Position numbers and translations under genes: made by a program. Below, piece after piece: positions 25,284-34,830 of a stretch of DNA of 36,246 nt. The notes under the pieces are model-generated. The model had not been told where the DNA came from. It saw nothing but the letters and a program-made list of their open reading frames with translations, and made no database searches. Source of the stretch: Gammaproteobacteria bacterium (GTDB taxonomy: Bacteria; Pseudomonadota; Gammaproteobacteria; Chromatiales; Chromatiaceae); assembly GCA_030148485.1 (NCBI GenBank), contig JASBTJ010000035.1:1-36246 (forward strand), written 5' to 3'. Numbering within the stretch: position 1 is the first letter of the stretch; each line of letters opens with the position of its first letter.

Positions 25284-26693
25284 ATGATCAAACGACGCAA
25301 TGCCCAGGCCAAGCGCCTGTTCGTGCTGGACACCAACGTGCTGATGCACGACCCCAGTTGCCTGTTCCGCTTTCAGGAACACGATCTGTTTCTCCCCATG
25401 GTGGTACTGGAAGAACTCGACAAGGGCAAGAAGGGCATGTCCGAGGTGGCGCGCAATGTCCGCCAGGTGAGCCGCTTCCTCGACGACATGATGGAAAACG
25501 TCAGCCAAGCGGAAATCGACGCCGGCCTGACGATTCCCACCTACGGCACCCTCGGCGAAGGCGAACATGGCCGGCTGTACTTCCAGACACGTCACCTGCC
25601 CGACAAACTGCCGGACACCCTGCCTGGCCAGAGTCCGGACAACACCATACTGGCCACCGCGCTGGCGCTGCAGGACGAATATCCCGAACGGGACGTCACC
25701 CTGGTGTCCAAGGACATCAATCTACGCATCAAGGCGGCGGTGGTCGGCGTGCCCGCCGAGGACTACCACAACGACCAGGTGCTGGACGATGTCAGCCTGC
25801 TGTACAGCGGCGAGTCGGAATTGCCCGGCGCGTTCTGGGAGCAACACAGCAAGGACATGCACTCCTGGCAGGAGGAAGGGCGCACCTTCTACCGCGTTGC
25901 CGGGCCCGACACCACGGACTGGTACCCGAATCAGTGTCTCTACATGGACGGCGAGGCCGGTTTCGAGGCCATGGTGCGTCGCCGGGAGGACAACGGCGAT
26001 GCCATCATCGAGCTGGTCAACGACTACCGCAGCACCCGCCATGCGGTCTGGGGCATCGCGGCGCGCAACCGCGAACAGAACTTCGCCCTGAACATGTTGA
26101 TGGATCCGGAGATCGACTTCGTCACCCTGCTCGGCACCGCCGGCACCGGCAAAACGCTGCTCGCGCTGGCGGCGGGCCTGGCCCAGGTTTTGGACCACAA
26201 CCGTTACCGGGAGATCGTCATGACCCGTGTCACGGTCCCGGTGGGCGATGACATCGGTTTTCTGCCGGGCACCGAGGAGGAAAAGATGACGCCGTGGATG
26301 GGCGCGTTGATGGACAACCTCGAAGTGCTCACCCAAAGCGAAGGTGGCGAATGGGGTCGAGCCGCCACCGACGATCTGTTGCGCTCACGCATCCGCATCC
26401 ATTCGCTCAACTTCATGCGCGGACGCACCTTCCTGAACAAGTACATCATTCTGGACGAGGCGCAAAACCTCACCGCCAAGCAGATGAAAACGCTGATCAC
26501 CCGCGCCGGCCCGGGCACCAAGATCGTCTGCCTGGGCAATGTCGCCCAGATCGACACGCCCTACTTGACCGAAACCACTTCCGGCCTGACCTATGTGGTG
26601 GATCGTTTCAAGGAATGGCCGCACTCGGGTCACATCACGCTGCTCAGGGGCGAACGCTCGCGGCTGGCCGACTTTGCGTCGGACACGCTCTGA
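25284..26693 (+). CDS. PIN-PhoH fusion ATPase (PhoH2-like)
   Basis: 469 residues. The N-terminal PIN ribonuclease domain (about 12-150) has the acidic residues D16 (V-L-D-T-N-V-L), E44 (V-L-E-E-L-D) and D of S-P-D-N-T-I-L. The C-terminal PhoH ATPase domain (about 265-465) carries Walker A G-T-A-G-T-G-K-T at 284-291 and Walker B I-L-D-E-A-Q-N (D391, E392). PhoH2 proteins act as ATP-driven RNA helicase/RNases. The start ATG at 25284 is 2 bases after the bcp stop; the longer frame lies inside bcp. It probably belongs to the gcvR-bcp transcript. Confidence 0.93.
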   Translation: MIKRRNAQAKRLFVLDTNVLMHDPSCLFRFQEHDLFLPMVVLEELDKGKKGMSEVARNVRQVSRFLDDMMENVSQAEIDAGLTIPTYGTLGEGEHGRLYFQTRHLPDKLPDTLPGQSPDNTILATALALQDEYPERDVTLVSKDINLRIKAAVVGVPAEDYHNDQVLDDVSLLYSGESELPGAFWEQHSKDMHSWQEEGRTFYRVAGPDTTDWYPNQCLYMDGEAGFEAMVRRREDNGDAIIELVNDYRSTRHAVWGIAARNREQNFALNMLMDPEIDFVTLLGTAGTGKTLLALAAGLAQVLDHNRYREIVMTRVTVPVGDDIGFLPGTEEEKMTPWMGALMDNLEVLTQSEGGEWGRAATDDLLRSRIRIHSLNFMRGRTFLNKYIILDEAQNLTAKQMKTLITRAGPGTKIVCLGNVAQIDTPYLTETTSGLTYVVDRFKEWPHSGHITLLRGERSRLADFASDTL

Positions 26694-26736
26694 CACCGCG
26701 TAAACAACGGCAACTCACGCGGCGGACCCATGCCGA

Positions 26737-29655
26737 CTACGACGGGTCCGCCGCGCTTTGCGCCAAGGCACCCGGCGGATCGTTCAGGCCGGCGGCCAGC
26801 ACGGCGCTGGCCGCCCGATAGTCCGCCTGCACCTTGCGCAGCGCGATCACCACCTTGTCCACCTCGCCTTTGCCGGCGGCATGCTCCAGGCTCGCCGCAT
26901 GACGTGACAGTCGCATCGCCGCCATGTTCGCGCTGCTGGACTTGAGCGAGTGTGCCGGCCGGACCATGGCCGTCAGGTCGTCCCGCTCCAGCGCCTGATT
27001 CAGCTCCGCCAACAGTACCGGCGCCGTCGCCAGATACCGGCGAATCAGCCCCGGCAACGCATCCCCCATCAGTTCGGCCAAGGCGTCCAGCCTGGCCTGA
27101 TCGACCGGCACTTCCCGCGGTGCGGACGAGGCGGCCGGCCGTTGCTCCGGAGCATCGCGCTTTGGCATCGCAGACATGGCGCCCAGGGAGGACACGCCGG
27201 CCGCGGCGCGGCGACCCGGGCGCATCCGGACCCAGGGCTGCAGCACGCGCCGCAACGCCGCAAACTCCAGCGGCTTGCCCAGATAGTCGTCCATTCCGGA
27301 CTCGATGCATTTCTCCCGGTCTCCGGTCATCACGTTGGCGGTCATGGCGATGATCGGGAGATGGCGAGGGGTATCGGCACGCGCTTCATCATCGCGAATT
27401 TTGCGGGTGGTCTGGTAACCGTCCAGCTCGGGCATCTGACAGTCCATCAACACCAGATCCACCCCGCCCTCGGCCACCGCCGCCAAGGCGTCCCGGCCAT
27501 TGCGCGCCACCCGCGTTTCGATCCCGAGCTTGGCCAGCATGCGGCGCGCCACGCTCAGATTGATGGGATTGTCCTCGACCAGCAATGCAGTCGCCACGAC
27601 GTCGCCGCGCACCACCGGATGTGATACCAGCGCCTCGTTAGAGGCGTCGAAATCCAACGCCAGGCTGTCGAACAGCGCATCGGTATCCTCGTCCGTCGTC
27701 CGCCGGGCACCCTCCACGTCGAACAGCCGGTACAACTGACGCTGCAAAGCCCGGTAATCCAGGGGGACGGCAAGGGCAACCACCCCGGGCAGCTTGCGCA
27801 ACTCCGCCGCTGCCTGTTCCGTTGGTGCGACCAGGACGATCTTCAACTCAGCCAATACGTCGCTGTCGCGCAAGTCATCCACCAGCGCAGCAAAGGCTGC
27901 ACGTTTGCCGGACAACGTAATCACCAGCAGTTCGTAACTCCAGCTACGGCCCAATTGCGCGCTGGACTTGAGCTTGCTGAGCGCGGACAGCGGACTGTCC
28001 ACCCGCTCCTCGGCCATTCCCCAATCGTTCAACACCTCGCTGAGCTTCGCGCCTGTCGATGGGTCGTCGATCAAGGTCAGCACACGGAGACCGACCAGAT
28101 CACGGCGCGCCGGCGGCACCTCGCCTGCCGACCTGCGCATAGGCAGCACAAAGGAAAAGGTGGAACCTGCGCCCAGCTGGGATTTGACGCTGATACGCCC
28201 GCCCATCAACTCCACTAGGCGTTTGCAGATCACCAGGCCCAGCCCCGTCCCGCCGTGCTTACGGGTGGTGGAGGCATCGGCCTGACTGAAGGGACGGAAC
28301 AAGCGGCGCTGGGTGTCCCGCGACATCCCGGCACCGGTGTCGCTGACCGAGAACACCAGCTCAACCTCCTTGCGACTGTCACGCCGCTTGTGCACCTGGA
28401 CGCGGATATCGCCACGCTGGGTGAACTTGACTGCATTGCTCACCAGATTCGACAACACCTGGCGTATGCGGATGCTGTCGCCGCGCACGCGACGTGGGAC
28501 ATCGTCCGCGACCGTCGCGCTGAGCGTCAGCCCTCGCTGTTGCGCGCCTTTGCCCATCAGGTCGGTAACCGATTCGACCAGTTCCCTGACATCGATCTCG
28601 ATGGACTCGAGTTCCAGCTTGCCTGATTCAGCCTTGGCGAAGTCCAACACATCATTGATGATGCGTAGCAGATGACGGGAGGAGCTGTAGGCGGTATCCA
28701 GAAATTCGCGTTGGCTATCGTCCAAACGCGTCTCACGCAGCATCTCCAGGATCGGCAGAATACCGTTCAGCGGCGTGCGCACCTCGTGACTCATGGTGGC
28801 AAGGAATTCGGTCTTGGCGCGGTTAGCGCCGTCCGCCGCGGCGCGCGCCTCGGTCAGTGCCTGCTCGATACTGTGACGCTGATCGGTGGCGACGCTCAAA
28901 CGTTCCGTCTGATCGTGGATTCGGGCCTTCAATTGCGCGAGTTCGCGGCGGGTCATCCGTTCACCGACCACCCGCCGTGCAGCTTGCGCGGTCACCACAC
29001 TCAACACCATGCCCAGGGCGAGCAGGACCAGATCGAACCCCAGCATCAGTTCGGCCAGGGCCGATGGCAGGATGAGCAGGTCGCTCGTCCATTGGCCGGC
29101 CAGCAACGCCCCCCAGGCGATCATCAGCCCAGGCAGCCAGAAGGCCGAACAGGCGATCACCAGCGCGCTCACCACCGCCACACCGGTCAGCTGCAGGGCA
29201 ACGGCCTGGGACCAAGGCTGACCGGCCAACGCACCGAAGGCGAGGCCACATAAAGCCAATGCGACGACACCCCACACCACCAGCAACGACCGCCAGCGGC
29301 GCGCCGCGAACGGCGTGACGGGATAGCGCAACGTCACGGCCCAGATCGCCGGGCCGGCTGTAGCGGTCAGGGTCGAGAACAATACCCACCATAGCCCCGG
29401 CGCACGAACCGGGTCGAGGCTCCCGGCTACCACAAGTCCGCCGACCAGCAGCAGTCCGGCCAGACCGGCCAACGCCGCCGTGCTGACCTGCGTCGACACC
29501 TGTTCAGCGATCTGAAGGCGACGCATGCCGTCCCGGCTGGCGTCCGGTGCATGACGCAGCTCGGGGTCGGCCAGCAGACGCCGCCCGTCGAATTGCATGC
29601 TCGGCAGGCCGTCCTGAGATGGATCAGCCGCCTGAGCGGTTGGCATCTTGTCCAT
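26737..29655 (-). CDS. Hybrid sensor histidine kinase with receiver and Hpt domains
   Basis: 972 residues from ATG at 29655. The N-terminus has about six membrane helices (62-225) with no obvious large periplasmic domain. A coiled linker precedes the HisKA domain (H290 in M-S-H-E-V-R-T-P-L-N-G). The ATPase domain shows N-L-V-S-N-A-V-K-F, D-T-G-A-G-M and G-G-T-G-L-G-L. Residues about 520-645 look like a receiver that has lost its phospho-acceptor Asp. A normal receiver follows with D738 (L-V-L-M-D-C-Q-M-P), and the C-terminal Hpt has H902 (A-H-S-L-K-S-S-S). The architecture is BarA/GacS-like. It is divergent from the GGDEF/EAL-type regulator at 29819 across 163 bases, which suggests a functional pair. 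Other in-frame starts upstream overlap that region. Confidence 0.93.
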   Translation of the reverse strand: MDKMPTAQAADPSQDGLPSMQFDGRRLLADPELRHAPDASRDGMRRLQIAEQVSTQVSTAALAGLAGLLLVGGLVVAGSLDPVRAPGLWWVLFSTLTATAGPAIWAVTLRYPVTPFAARRWRSLLVVWGVVALALCGLAFGALAGQPWSQAVALQLTGVAVVSALVIACSAFWLPGLMIAWGALLAGQWTSDLLILPSALAELMLGFDLVLLALGMVLSVVTAQAARRVVGERMTRRELAQLKARIHDQTERLSVATDQRHSIEQALTEARAAADGANRAKTEFLATMSHEVRTPLNGILPILEMLRETRLDDSQREFLDTAYSSSRHLLRIINDVLDFAKAESGKLELESIEIDVRELVESVTDLMGKGAQQRGLTLSATVADDVPRRVRGDSIRIRQVLSNLVSNAVKFTQRGDIRVQVHKRRDSRKEVELVFSVSDTGAGMSRDTQRRLFRPFSQADASTTRKHGGTGLGLVICKRLVELMGGRISVKSQLGAGSTFSFVLPMRRSAGEVPPARRDLVGLRVLTLIDDPSTGAKLSEVLNDWGMAEERVDSPLSALSKLKSSAQLGRSWSYELLVITLSGKRAAFAALVDDLRDSDVLAELKIVLVAPTEQAAAELRKLPGVVALAVPLDYRALQRQLYRLFDVEGARRTTDEDTDALFDSLALDFDASNEALVSHPVVRGDVVATALLVEDNPINLSVARRMLAKLGIETRVARNGRDALAAVAEGGVDLVLMDCQMPELDGYQTTRKIRDDEARADTPRHLPIIAMTANVMTGDREKCIESGMDDYLGKPLEFAALRRVLQPWVRMRPGRRAAAGVSSLGAMSAMPKRDAPEQRPAASSAPREVPVDQARLDALAELMGDALPGLIRRYLATAPVLLAELNQALERDDLTAMVRPAHSLKSSSANMAAMRLSRHAASLEHAAGKGEVDKVVIALRKVQADYRAASAVLAAGLNDPPGALAQSAADPS

Positions 29656-29818
29656 AGATATTCGCACTCCGTGTGGTTTCCCTCGCGCCACCGGCACCTT
29701 ATGATAGGGATCGGTTAATGTTTCATATTCCGCAGCTTCAGGCAAAACGCCTGCTCGCTCACTGGCCGCGGGTGGCTTCAGGACGACGCCTCCCGATTTG
29801 CGAGAACCGAGGAATTCC

Positions 29819-32209
29819 ATGGAAGCGCATGAATCGTTCTTTACCCGTCTCGACGGCCGCATCGCCGCCATCGAGGAGGCGTGGCTGCACCTGAAGGCGG
29901 GCTGGGACGGCGAGCGCCTTCAAGCGTTGTACCAGCGGGTTTGCGAGATCAGCGAAAGCAGCCAGCGCCTGTCGCTGTTTCAGCTCAACGAGGCGGCCTT
30001 CTCCCTGGAGGTCTATCTTAGCTCCTTCGTCGACACCCCGGCCCCGCCCTCCGGCGAACAACTCACCGAGATCGAAGGCCTTGTGCGTGGGCTGCAGGCG
30101 GTGGCCACCGAGGCGGCCGCTGTCACGGCCGCTACCGAACCCGACGACCACGTCGCCTGCACTCGCAACATCTACGCGTTGGTGGACGAATCGAGCCCTG
30201 CCGCCGCGGTAGCCGCCGCGGTCGGTGAACGGGGCTGTCAGGTCACCCGGTTCACCGATGTCGACCAATTGGTCGGCAGCCTGGCGATGGAGGTGCCGGC
30301 ACTGATCGTCACCGATACCGCCTTTCTGGATCGCTTGTCGCCCCTGAGCGATGCGCGGCGCCAACTGGCCGACCGCGATGCACTGCAGGTTCCGCTGGTG
30401 TTTGTCAGCGACCAGAGCCAGTTGTCTGTGCGCGTCAGCGCCATGCGGGCCGGGGCGACCGCCTACTTCGTCACCCCCCTGCACCCGGCGGCCATCGCCG
30501 GTCAGCTCGCCGCAATGAGCGAGGCCGGCAAGGAAGTTCCCTACCGCATCACCGTGGTCGAGGACGATCCCGCCCAGGCGGATTTCGCCGCGACCATCCT
30601 GCGCCGCGCCGGCATGGAAGTCAGCTTGGTGACCGATCCGCTGCAAGTCGTCGATGCCTTGCAAGCCTTCCAGCCCGACCTGATCCTGATGGACATCTAC
30701 ATGCCGGACGTCGACGGACTGGAGTTGACGCGAATCATTCGCGACTTCAACGACTTCGTCACCACACCAATCGTGTTCCTATCCGGCGAACGGGACACCG
30801 GCAAGCAGATGGACGCCCTGAGCGTGGGCGGCGACGATTTCATCGCCAAACCCATCGAGCCGCGTCGACTCATCAGTGTCGTCCAACATCGAATCCGCCG
30901 CTCAAGACGCCTATGCGATGCGCTGGCCGGTGGGCGGCGTCTGCGTGACCCGGTGACCGGCCTGCTCAGCCGCAACGTGTTTCTTTCCCATGCCGCGGCC
31001 GTTATCGACCAGCCGACACCAGGGCCACGCAGCAATGCGCTGCTGTATCTTCAGCCCGACGACCTGGACGGCCTCCTGGAACGCCTGGGCATCGGCGCTC
31101 TGGACGCCTTGATCGCCGCCGCCGGTGATCGTCTTAAACCCTTGCTGGCAGCGCAGGACCTGGCCTGCCGCTGGCGTGATCACAGCCTGTTGGTGCTGCT
31201 CCGGCGCGATACGGGCGACCTGCTGGCCGAAGCCGCAGAGACCCTGCAACAAGGTGTCGGGGTGCCCCCCGAGGACCCGACGTTTTGTGCCGGTCTGCGG
31301 CTGCTCCAGCATGCCGACGAAGACCTCGACATGGCGATCGCCAAGACCATCGCCGCCTGTCGTTCGCCGCTGGCGGCACCTGACGACGAAGCGGCGTCGA
31401 CCGCCACAACCGATACGGGCGGATCGCGTGAACCTGCCCGACCACCAACACCCATCCCCAGCGCCAGCCAGAATCTAACCGAACTGATACGCACCGCGCT
31501 GAGCGACGACAGCTTTGGCGTCTACTACCAACCGCTATTGAATCTGCAAACCCAGGGCAGCGAAAACTACGAGATCCTGTTGGCCCTGCCCGGACCGCAA
31601 GGCGAGACGCTCACCTGGCGCAAGCTGAGCGAACCGGCCAAGCGGGCCGGCCTGCAAACCCAATTGGACCGCTGGGTACTGGCACGGGCACTGGACATTC
31701 TTATCGAGCGCATCAGCTCCGGCCGCCACACCCAGATCTTCGTGCGGCAGTCGCTGGCGACCGCGGCGGACCCTGAGCACCCACGCTGGCTGGCAGAGCA
31801 GTTGCAGGCCCGCGGCGCGCACGGCACCGGGCTGGTCCTGGATTACGCCCTGACCGACCTGTCCCAGGACGTAAAGAACGCCCGGGCAAATCAGGCCGCG
31901 ATGGAGGAACTGGGCGTGCAACTGGCGATCTCGCGCTTCGTCGCCAAGCCGGCCGCGTACAAGGTACTGCGCTACCTTGATGCCGATTACGTGCGGGTGG
32001 CACGCAAGCTGCTCAAGGCGGACCGCGAAACCATCAGCGATTTGATCGCCGAAGCGCACCGCCTCAACGCCCGGGTCATCGTGTCCCACGTCGACGACCC
32101 ACGGGCCATCGATCTGCACTGGTCGTCCGGCGCCGATTACCTACAAGGCAATTTCATCCAGCGGCCGTTGGAGGACATGGATTACGACTTCTCGCAGGTG
32201 GTCATCTAG
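29819..32209 (+). CDS. Receiver protein with degenerate GGDEF and EAL domains (FimX-like logic)
   Basis: 796 residues. Residues 1-100 form a helical, Hpt-like domain without the phospho-histidine (F-Q-L-N-E-A-A at the expected place). Residues about 115-235 are a receiver lacking a clear acceptor. Residues about 240-365 are a true receiver with D292 (L-I-L-M-D-I-Y-M-P) and K of I-A-K-P-I. A degenerate GGDEF domain (about 375-525) has W-R-D-H-S at the catalytic place (residues 452-456). After a Pro/Thr-rich linker comes a degenerate EAL domain (about 555-790) with E-I-L (585), no N-L-S, and S-R-F-V-A-K instead of D-D-F-G-T-G. It is probably a c-di-GMP receptor or scaffold, not an enzyme. ATG at 29819 with AGGA 5 bases before it is chosen. 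The stop codon overlaps that of the convergent permease gene. Confidence 0.87.
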   Translation: MEAHESFFTRLDGRIAAIEEAWLHLKAGWDGERLQALYQRVCEISESSQRLSLFQLNEAAFSLEVYLSSFVDTPAPPSGEQLTEIEGLVRGLQAVATEAAAVTAATEPDDHVACTRNIYALVDESSPAAAVAAAVGERGCQVTRFTDVDQLVGSLAMEVPALIVTDTAFLDRLSPLSDARRQLADRDALQVPLVFVSDQSQLSVRVSAMRAGATAYFVTPLHPAAIAGQLAAMSEAGKEVPYRITVVEDDPAQADFAATILRRAGMEVSLVTDPLQVVDALQAFQPDLILMDIYMPDVDGLELTRIIRDFNDFVTTPIVFLSGERDTGKQMDALSVGGDDFIAKPIEPRRLISVVQHRIRRSRRLCDALAGGRRLRDPVTGLLSRNVFLSHAAAVIDQPTPGPRSNALLYLQPDDLDGLLERLGIGALDALIAAAGDRLKPLLAAQDLACRWRDHSLLVLLRRDTGDLLAEAAETLQQGVGVPPEDPTFCAGLRLLQHADEDLDMAIAKTIAACRSPLAAPDDEAASTATTDTGGSREPARPPTPIPSASQNLTELIRTALSDDSFGVYYQPLLNLQTQGSENYEILLALPGPQGETLTWRKLSEPAKRAGLQTQLDRWVLARALDILIERISSGRHTQIFVRQSLATAADPEHPRWLAEQLQARGAHGTGLVLDYALTDLSQDVKNARANQAAMEELGVQLAISRFVAKPAAYKVLRYLDADYVRVARKLLKADRETISDLIAEAHRLNARVIVSHVDDPRAIDLHWSSGADYLQGNFIQRPLEDMDYDFSQVVI

Positions 32210-33288
32210 GCATCCTTAGGCGTGATCAACTCGACGTCCTGTTCGGCCTGATCCGGCCAGGCACCGAGCACCGCATTCACCAGGGTCGCCAGCGGGATGG
32301 CGAAAAACACCCCCCAAAACCCCCATAGGCCACCGAACACCAGGATCGCGACAATGATCGCCACCGGGTGCAGATTGACCACCTCGGAGAACAGCAGCGG
32401 CACCAACACGTTGCCATCCAATGCCTGGATAACCAGGTAAGCGATGGTCAGCGTGACGAAATCGCTACCCCACCCCCACTGGAACCAGCCCACCAGCAAC
32501 ACCGGAAAGGTCACCACCGTGGCGCCGATATACGGGATGATGACCGATAGCCCGACCACCACCGCCAGCAACATGGCGTACTGCAGGCCCAGCACACTGA
32601 AGGTGGCGAAACTGACCGCCCAGACGATCATGATTTCCCAGAACTTGCCGCGCACATAATTGGCGATCTGCCGGTCGACATCCGCCCAGATGCGATTCAC
32701 GAAGGCACGATCATGGGGAAGGAAGCGGGTGAACCAGCCGATGATCCGCCCTTTGTCCTTCAGGAAAAATAACACCAGCAACGGCATCAGCACCAGATAC
32801 ACCAACACCGTCAACAAGCCGGTGACCGATGCCAGCGACACGGACAACACCTGTTGCCCGAAGCTGGCGATCTCGCCCCGTATCACCGCCATCAGATCAT
32901 TGGCCTGTTGTTGGGAGAATATCTCCGGATAACGCTCGGGCAGCGCCATCAGCAGCTGTTGCCCTTCGGCGATCATGTTCGGCAACTGCTGTACCAGTTG
33001 CGTGGCCTGCTGCGACAGCAGCGGTAGCAGCCCGAACATCACCAGGGTGACAAAGATCATGAACAGCACGATCACCACGGTGACCGCAAGCAAGCGCGGC
33101 GCATGGCGCCGCTCCAGCAACGCGACCAGGCCCTCCAACAGATAAGCGATCACCAGACTGGCCAACACCGGCGCCAGCATGTGCCCCATGAACACCACGA
33201 TCACGAACCCAAGCACCAACAGCACGGTGAGCAACATCACCTGCGGATCCGAGAAGGTGCGCTTGAACCAATTGGTGATCAGTTGCAT
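32206..33288 (-). CDS. AI-2E/PerM family membrane permease
   Basis: 360-residue polytopic membrane protein of the AI-2E transporter (PerM/TqsA) family. Several helices at the N-terminus (about 17-95), a soluble stretch near 100-150, then a cluster of helices up to about 335 with G-L-S-V-I-I-P-Y-I-G-A and the family P-L-L-F-S-E-V-V-N-L-H-P-V-A-I segment. Members export autoinducer-2 or act as ion/proton-coupled exporters; the substrate here is unknown. It lies 27 bases after the small unknown gene and is the last gene of the lysR operon. It converges with the GGDEF/EAL-type regulator and the two share the bases of CTAG at their stops. Confidence 0.88.
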   Translation of the reverse strand: MQLITNWFKRTFSDPQVMLLTVLLVLGFVIVVFMGHMLAPVLASLVIAYLLEGLVALLERRHAPRLLAVTVVIVLFMIFVTLVMFGLLPLLSQQATQLVQQLPNMIAEGQQLLMALPERYPEIFSQQQANDLMAVIRGEIASFGQQVLSVSLASVTGLLTVLVYLVLMPLLVLFFLKDKGRIIGWFTRFLPHDRAFVNRIWADVDRQIANYVRGKFWEIMIVWAVSFATFSVLGLQYAMLLAVVVGLSVIIPYIGATVVTFPVLLVGWFQWGWGSDFVTLTIAYLVIQALDGNVLVPLLFSEVVNLHPVAIIVAILVFGGLWGFWGVFFAIPLATLVNAVLGAWPDQAEQDVELITPKDA

Positions 33289-33315
33289 GGCAGATTACCG
33301 TGGAGCGTGGACGAA

Positions 33316-33711
33316 TCAGGGTTTATCAAAAGCATCGAGATAGCGACGATGCGCTCGCTCGAACAACTGCTCCAGGTCGTCGATGACCTCGGGTGCAGGT
33401 CGTCCTTGCAGCGTATGCGCGGCCATCAAGGCCGCGGCATCATTCAGCAGATCGCCACGTTCCAGCATCGGGTATCCCGCGGACAACCGTCGCATCGCTG
33501 CGACCACACTCTCGTCCGGCGGGCGCGGTGCCGGATCCGGATGCCGGGGTCCTTCGGGCGCAACCGGAGCGTCCCCACCCTTGACCGAGAGAAATTCCGC
33601 AAAGGCCAACAAACTCGCCTTGTCCTGAGCCGATAGTGCGCCGAACAGCTTCAACAAGCGCCGCTGCTCGGCGTTCAACCTGGGACCGGAGAGTGATGAG
33701 GCGGTTATCAC
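33316..33711 (-). CDS. Conserved-looking small protein of unknown function
   Basis: 131 residues, no signal peptide or membrane helix. The N-terminal helix pair (R-L-N-A-E-Q-R-R-L-L-K-L-F-G-A-L and D-K-A-S-L-L-A-F-A-E-F-L) is joined by a Pro-rich linker (about 46-66) to a helical C-terminal half (L-L-N-D-A-A-A-L-M-A-A-H and V-I-D-D-L-E-Q-L-F-E-R-A). I do not recognise a domain. The start is GTG, overlapping the lysR stop (GTGA), and codon use looks like its neighbours, so the gene is real and translationally coupled. A cytoplasmic adaptor is possible, but no function is claimed. Confidence 0.75.
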   Translation of the reverse strand: MITASSLSGPRLNAEQRRLLKLFGALSAQDKASLLAFAEFLSVKGGDAPVAPEGPRHPDPAPRPPDESVVAAMRRLSAGYPMLERGDLLNDAAALMAAHTLQGRPAPEVIDDLEQLFERAHRRYLDAFDKP

Positions 33712-34625
33712 TGGGGTTCCCCGTCATGGGCATGCTCGACACAGTAACTGCGGGCAAACTCCAGCAGTTCCTCCATGACCCGCAGACGAAACTTCTGCTT
33801 CTGATGCACAAACGAGAACGGTCGGTCCAACAACGGGTCCAGCTCAATGGCCACCAGGGTCCCGAGCTTCAGCTCCTTCTGGATGGTCGCCCGCGATACC
33901 ACGGAAATGCCCATGCCCGCTTCCACCGCGCCTTTAACCGCCTCCGGGCTACCCAACTCCATCACCACGTTCAGGCCGGCGTGCCCGGGGTTGGTGCGAT
34001 GAATGTATTCAGCGATCACCTCCCGTGTACCTGAGCCTTCCTCGCGGCAGATATAGGGATATTCCATCAACTCTTCGAGTTTGATGACCTTGGCTTTCGC
34101 CTTGGCATGTCCCGGCGGCACGATGGCGACCAACTGGTCGCGTCGACATTCGTCCACTACCAGGTTCTTGTTGCTGACGGGCGCCTCGACCACGCCCAGG
34201 TCGATGGTGTTGTTTTCCACCATCGACACGATCCCGTCGGTGTTCGACACCTTCAGGTGGATCGTCACCTCCGGATACTTGGCGCGAAAATCGCCCAACA
34301 ATGCCGGCAACATGTACTCCGCAATGGTTGTGCTGGCCCCCAAGGTCAGCGAACCGCTGACCTCGCCGGTCATCTCCCGGACGGCATTCTCCATTTGCGC
34401 ATAAAGATCGAAGATCTTGTCCGCGTACTGATAAACCCGCTCGCCCGCTTCGGTAAGGCTAATGCGGTTATGGGTGCGGTCGAACAACCGCGTATTGAAA
34501 TACTCCTCCAACTGGCGCACCTGAAATGTCACCGCAGGCTGGGTCATGTGCAGGGTCTCTGCCGCCTTGGTGAAACTCAGGAGCCGAGCGACCGTGTGGA
34601 ATACTTGTAATCTTCGGTCAGCCAT
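33708..34625 (-). CDS. LysR-family transcriptional regulator
   Basis: 305 residues. A winged helix-turn-helix lies at about 1-60 (F-T-K-A-A-E-T-L-H-M-T-Q-P-A-V-T-F-Q-V) and an effector-binding domain at about 88-300 with S-T-T-I-A-E-Y-M-L-P and G-S-G-T-R-E-V. It belongs to the CysB/CbbR-like part of LysR space, but the target is not known. It heads an operon with the small unknown gene and the permease. It is divergent from the FadL-type porin, which makes that porin or its own operon a likely target. A GAGGAG ribosome binding site lies very close to the ATG. Confidence 0.92.
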   Translation of the reverse strand: MADRRLQVFHTVARLLSFTKAAETLHMTQPAVTFQVRQLEEYFNTRLFDRTHNRISLTEAGERVYQYADKIFDLYAQMENAVREMTGEVSGSLTLGASTTIAEYMLPALLGDFRAKYPEVTIHLKVSNTDGIVSMVENNTIDLGVVEAPVSNKNLVVDECRRDQLVAIVPPGHAKAKAKVIKLEELMEYPYICREEGSGTREVIAEYIHRTNPGHAGLNVVMELGSPEAVKGAVEAGMGISVVSRATIQKELKLGTLVAIELDPLLDRPFSFVHQKQKFRLRVMEELLEFARSYCVEHAHDGEPQ

Positions 34626-34634
34626 TACTCCTCG

Positions 34635-34670
34635 CCCCTGTGGGTATAAAGCCCCCTTATCTTACAGGGG
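34635..34670. promoter_or_regulatory. Inverted repeat in front of lysR
   Basis: CCCCTGT (34635-34641) and ACAGGGG (34664-34670) form a 7-bp inverted repeat with 22 bases between the arms, 10 bases upstream of the lysR start. It is a possible autoregulatory operator. LysR proteins often bind such dyads between divergent genes. Confidence 0.4.
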
Positions 34671-34830
34671 CCCGAGCTCGCGGCGCCAACCTATCGTTAT
34701 TTATGGAAAACCGCCCCCGTTTCCATTACCGTCATGTTACGCTGACGGCGCCACGCAGATGGCCCCAGTGCCGCATCACCCGAACCAAGAGGATGGGATC
34801 ATCATGACCTGATACCCCACACGCTCCGCA

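Noticed and set aside
34810-34812. TGA of the porin gene as a selenocysteine codon
   Set aside because: No hairpin of SECIS type follows at the right place, the residue would lie in a cleaved signal peptide, and FadL proteins are not selenoproteins. A CGA-to-TGA change is simpler.
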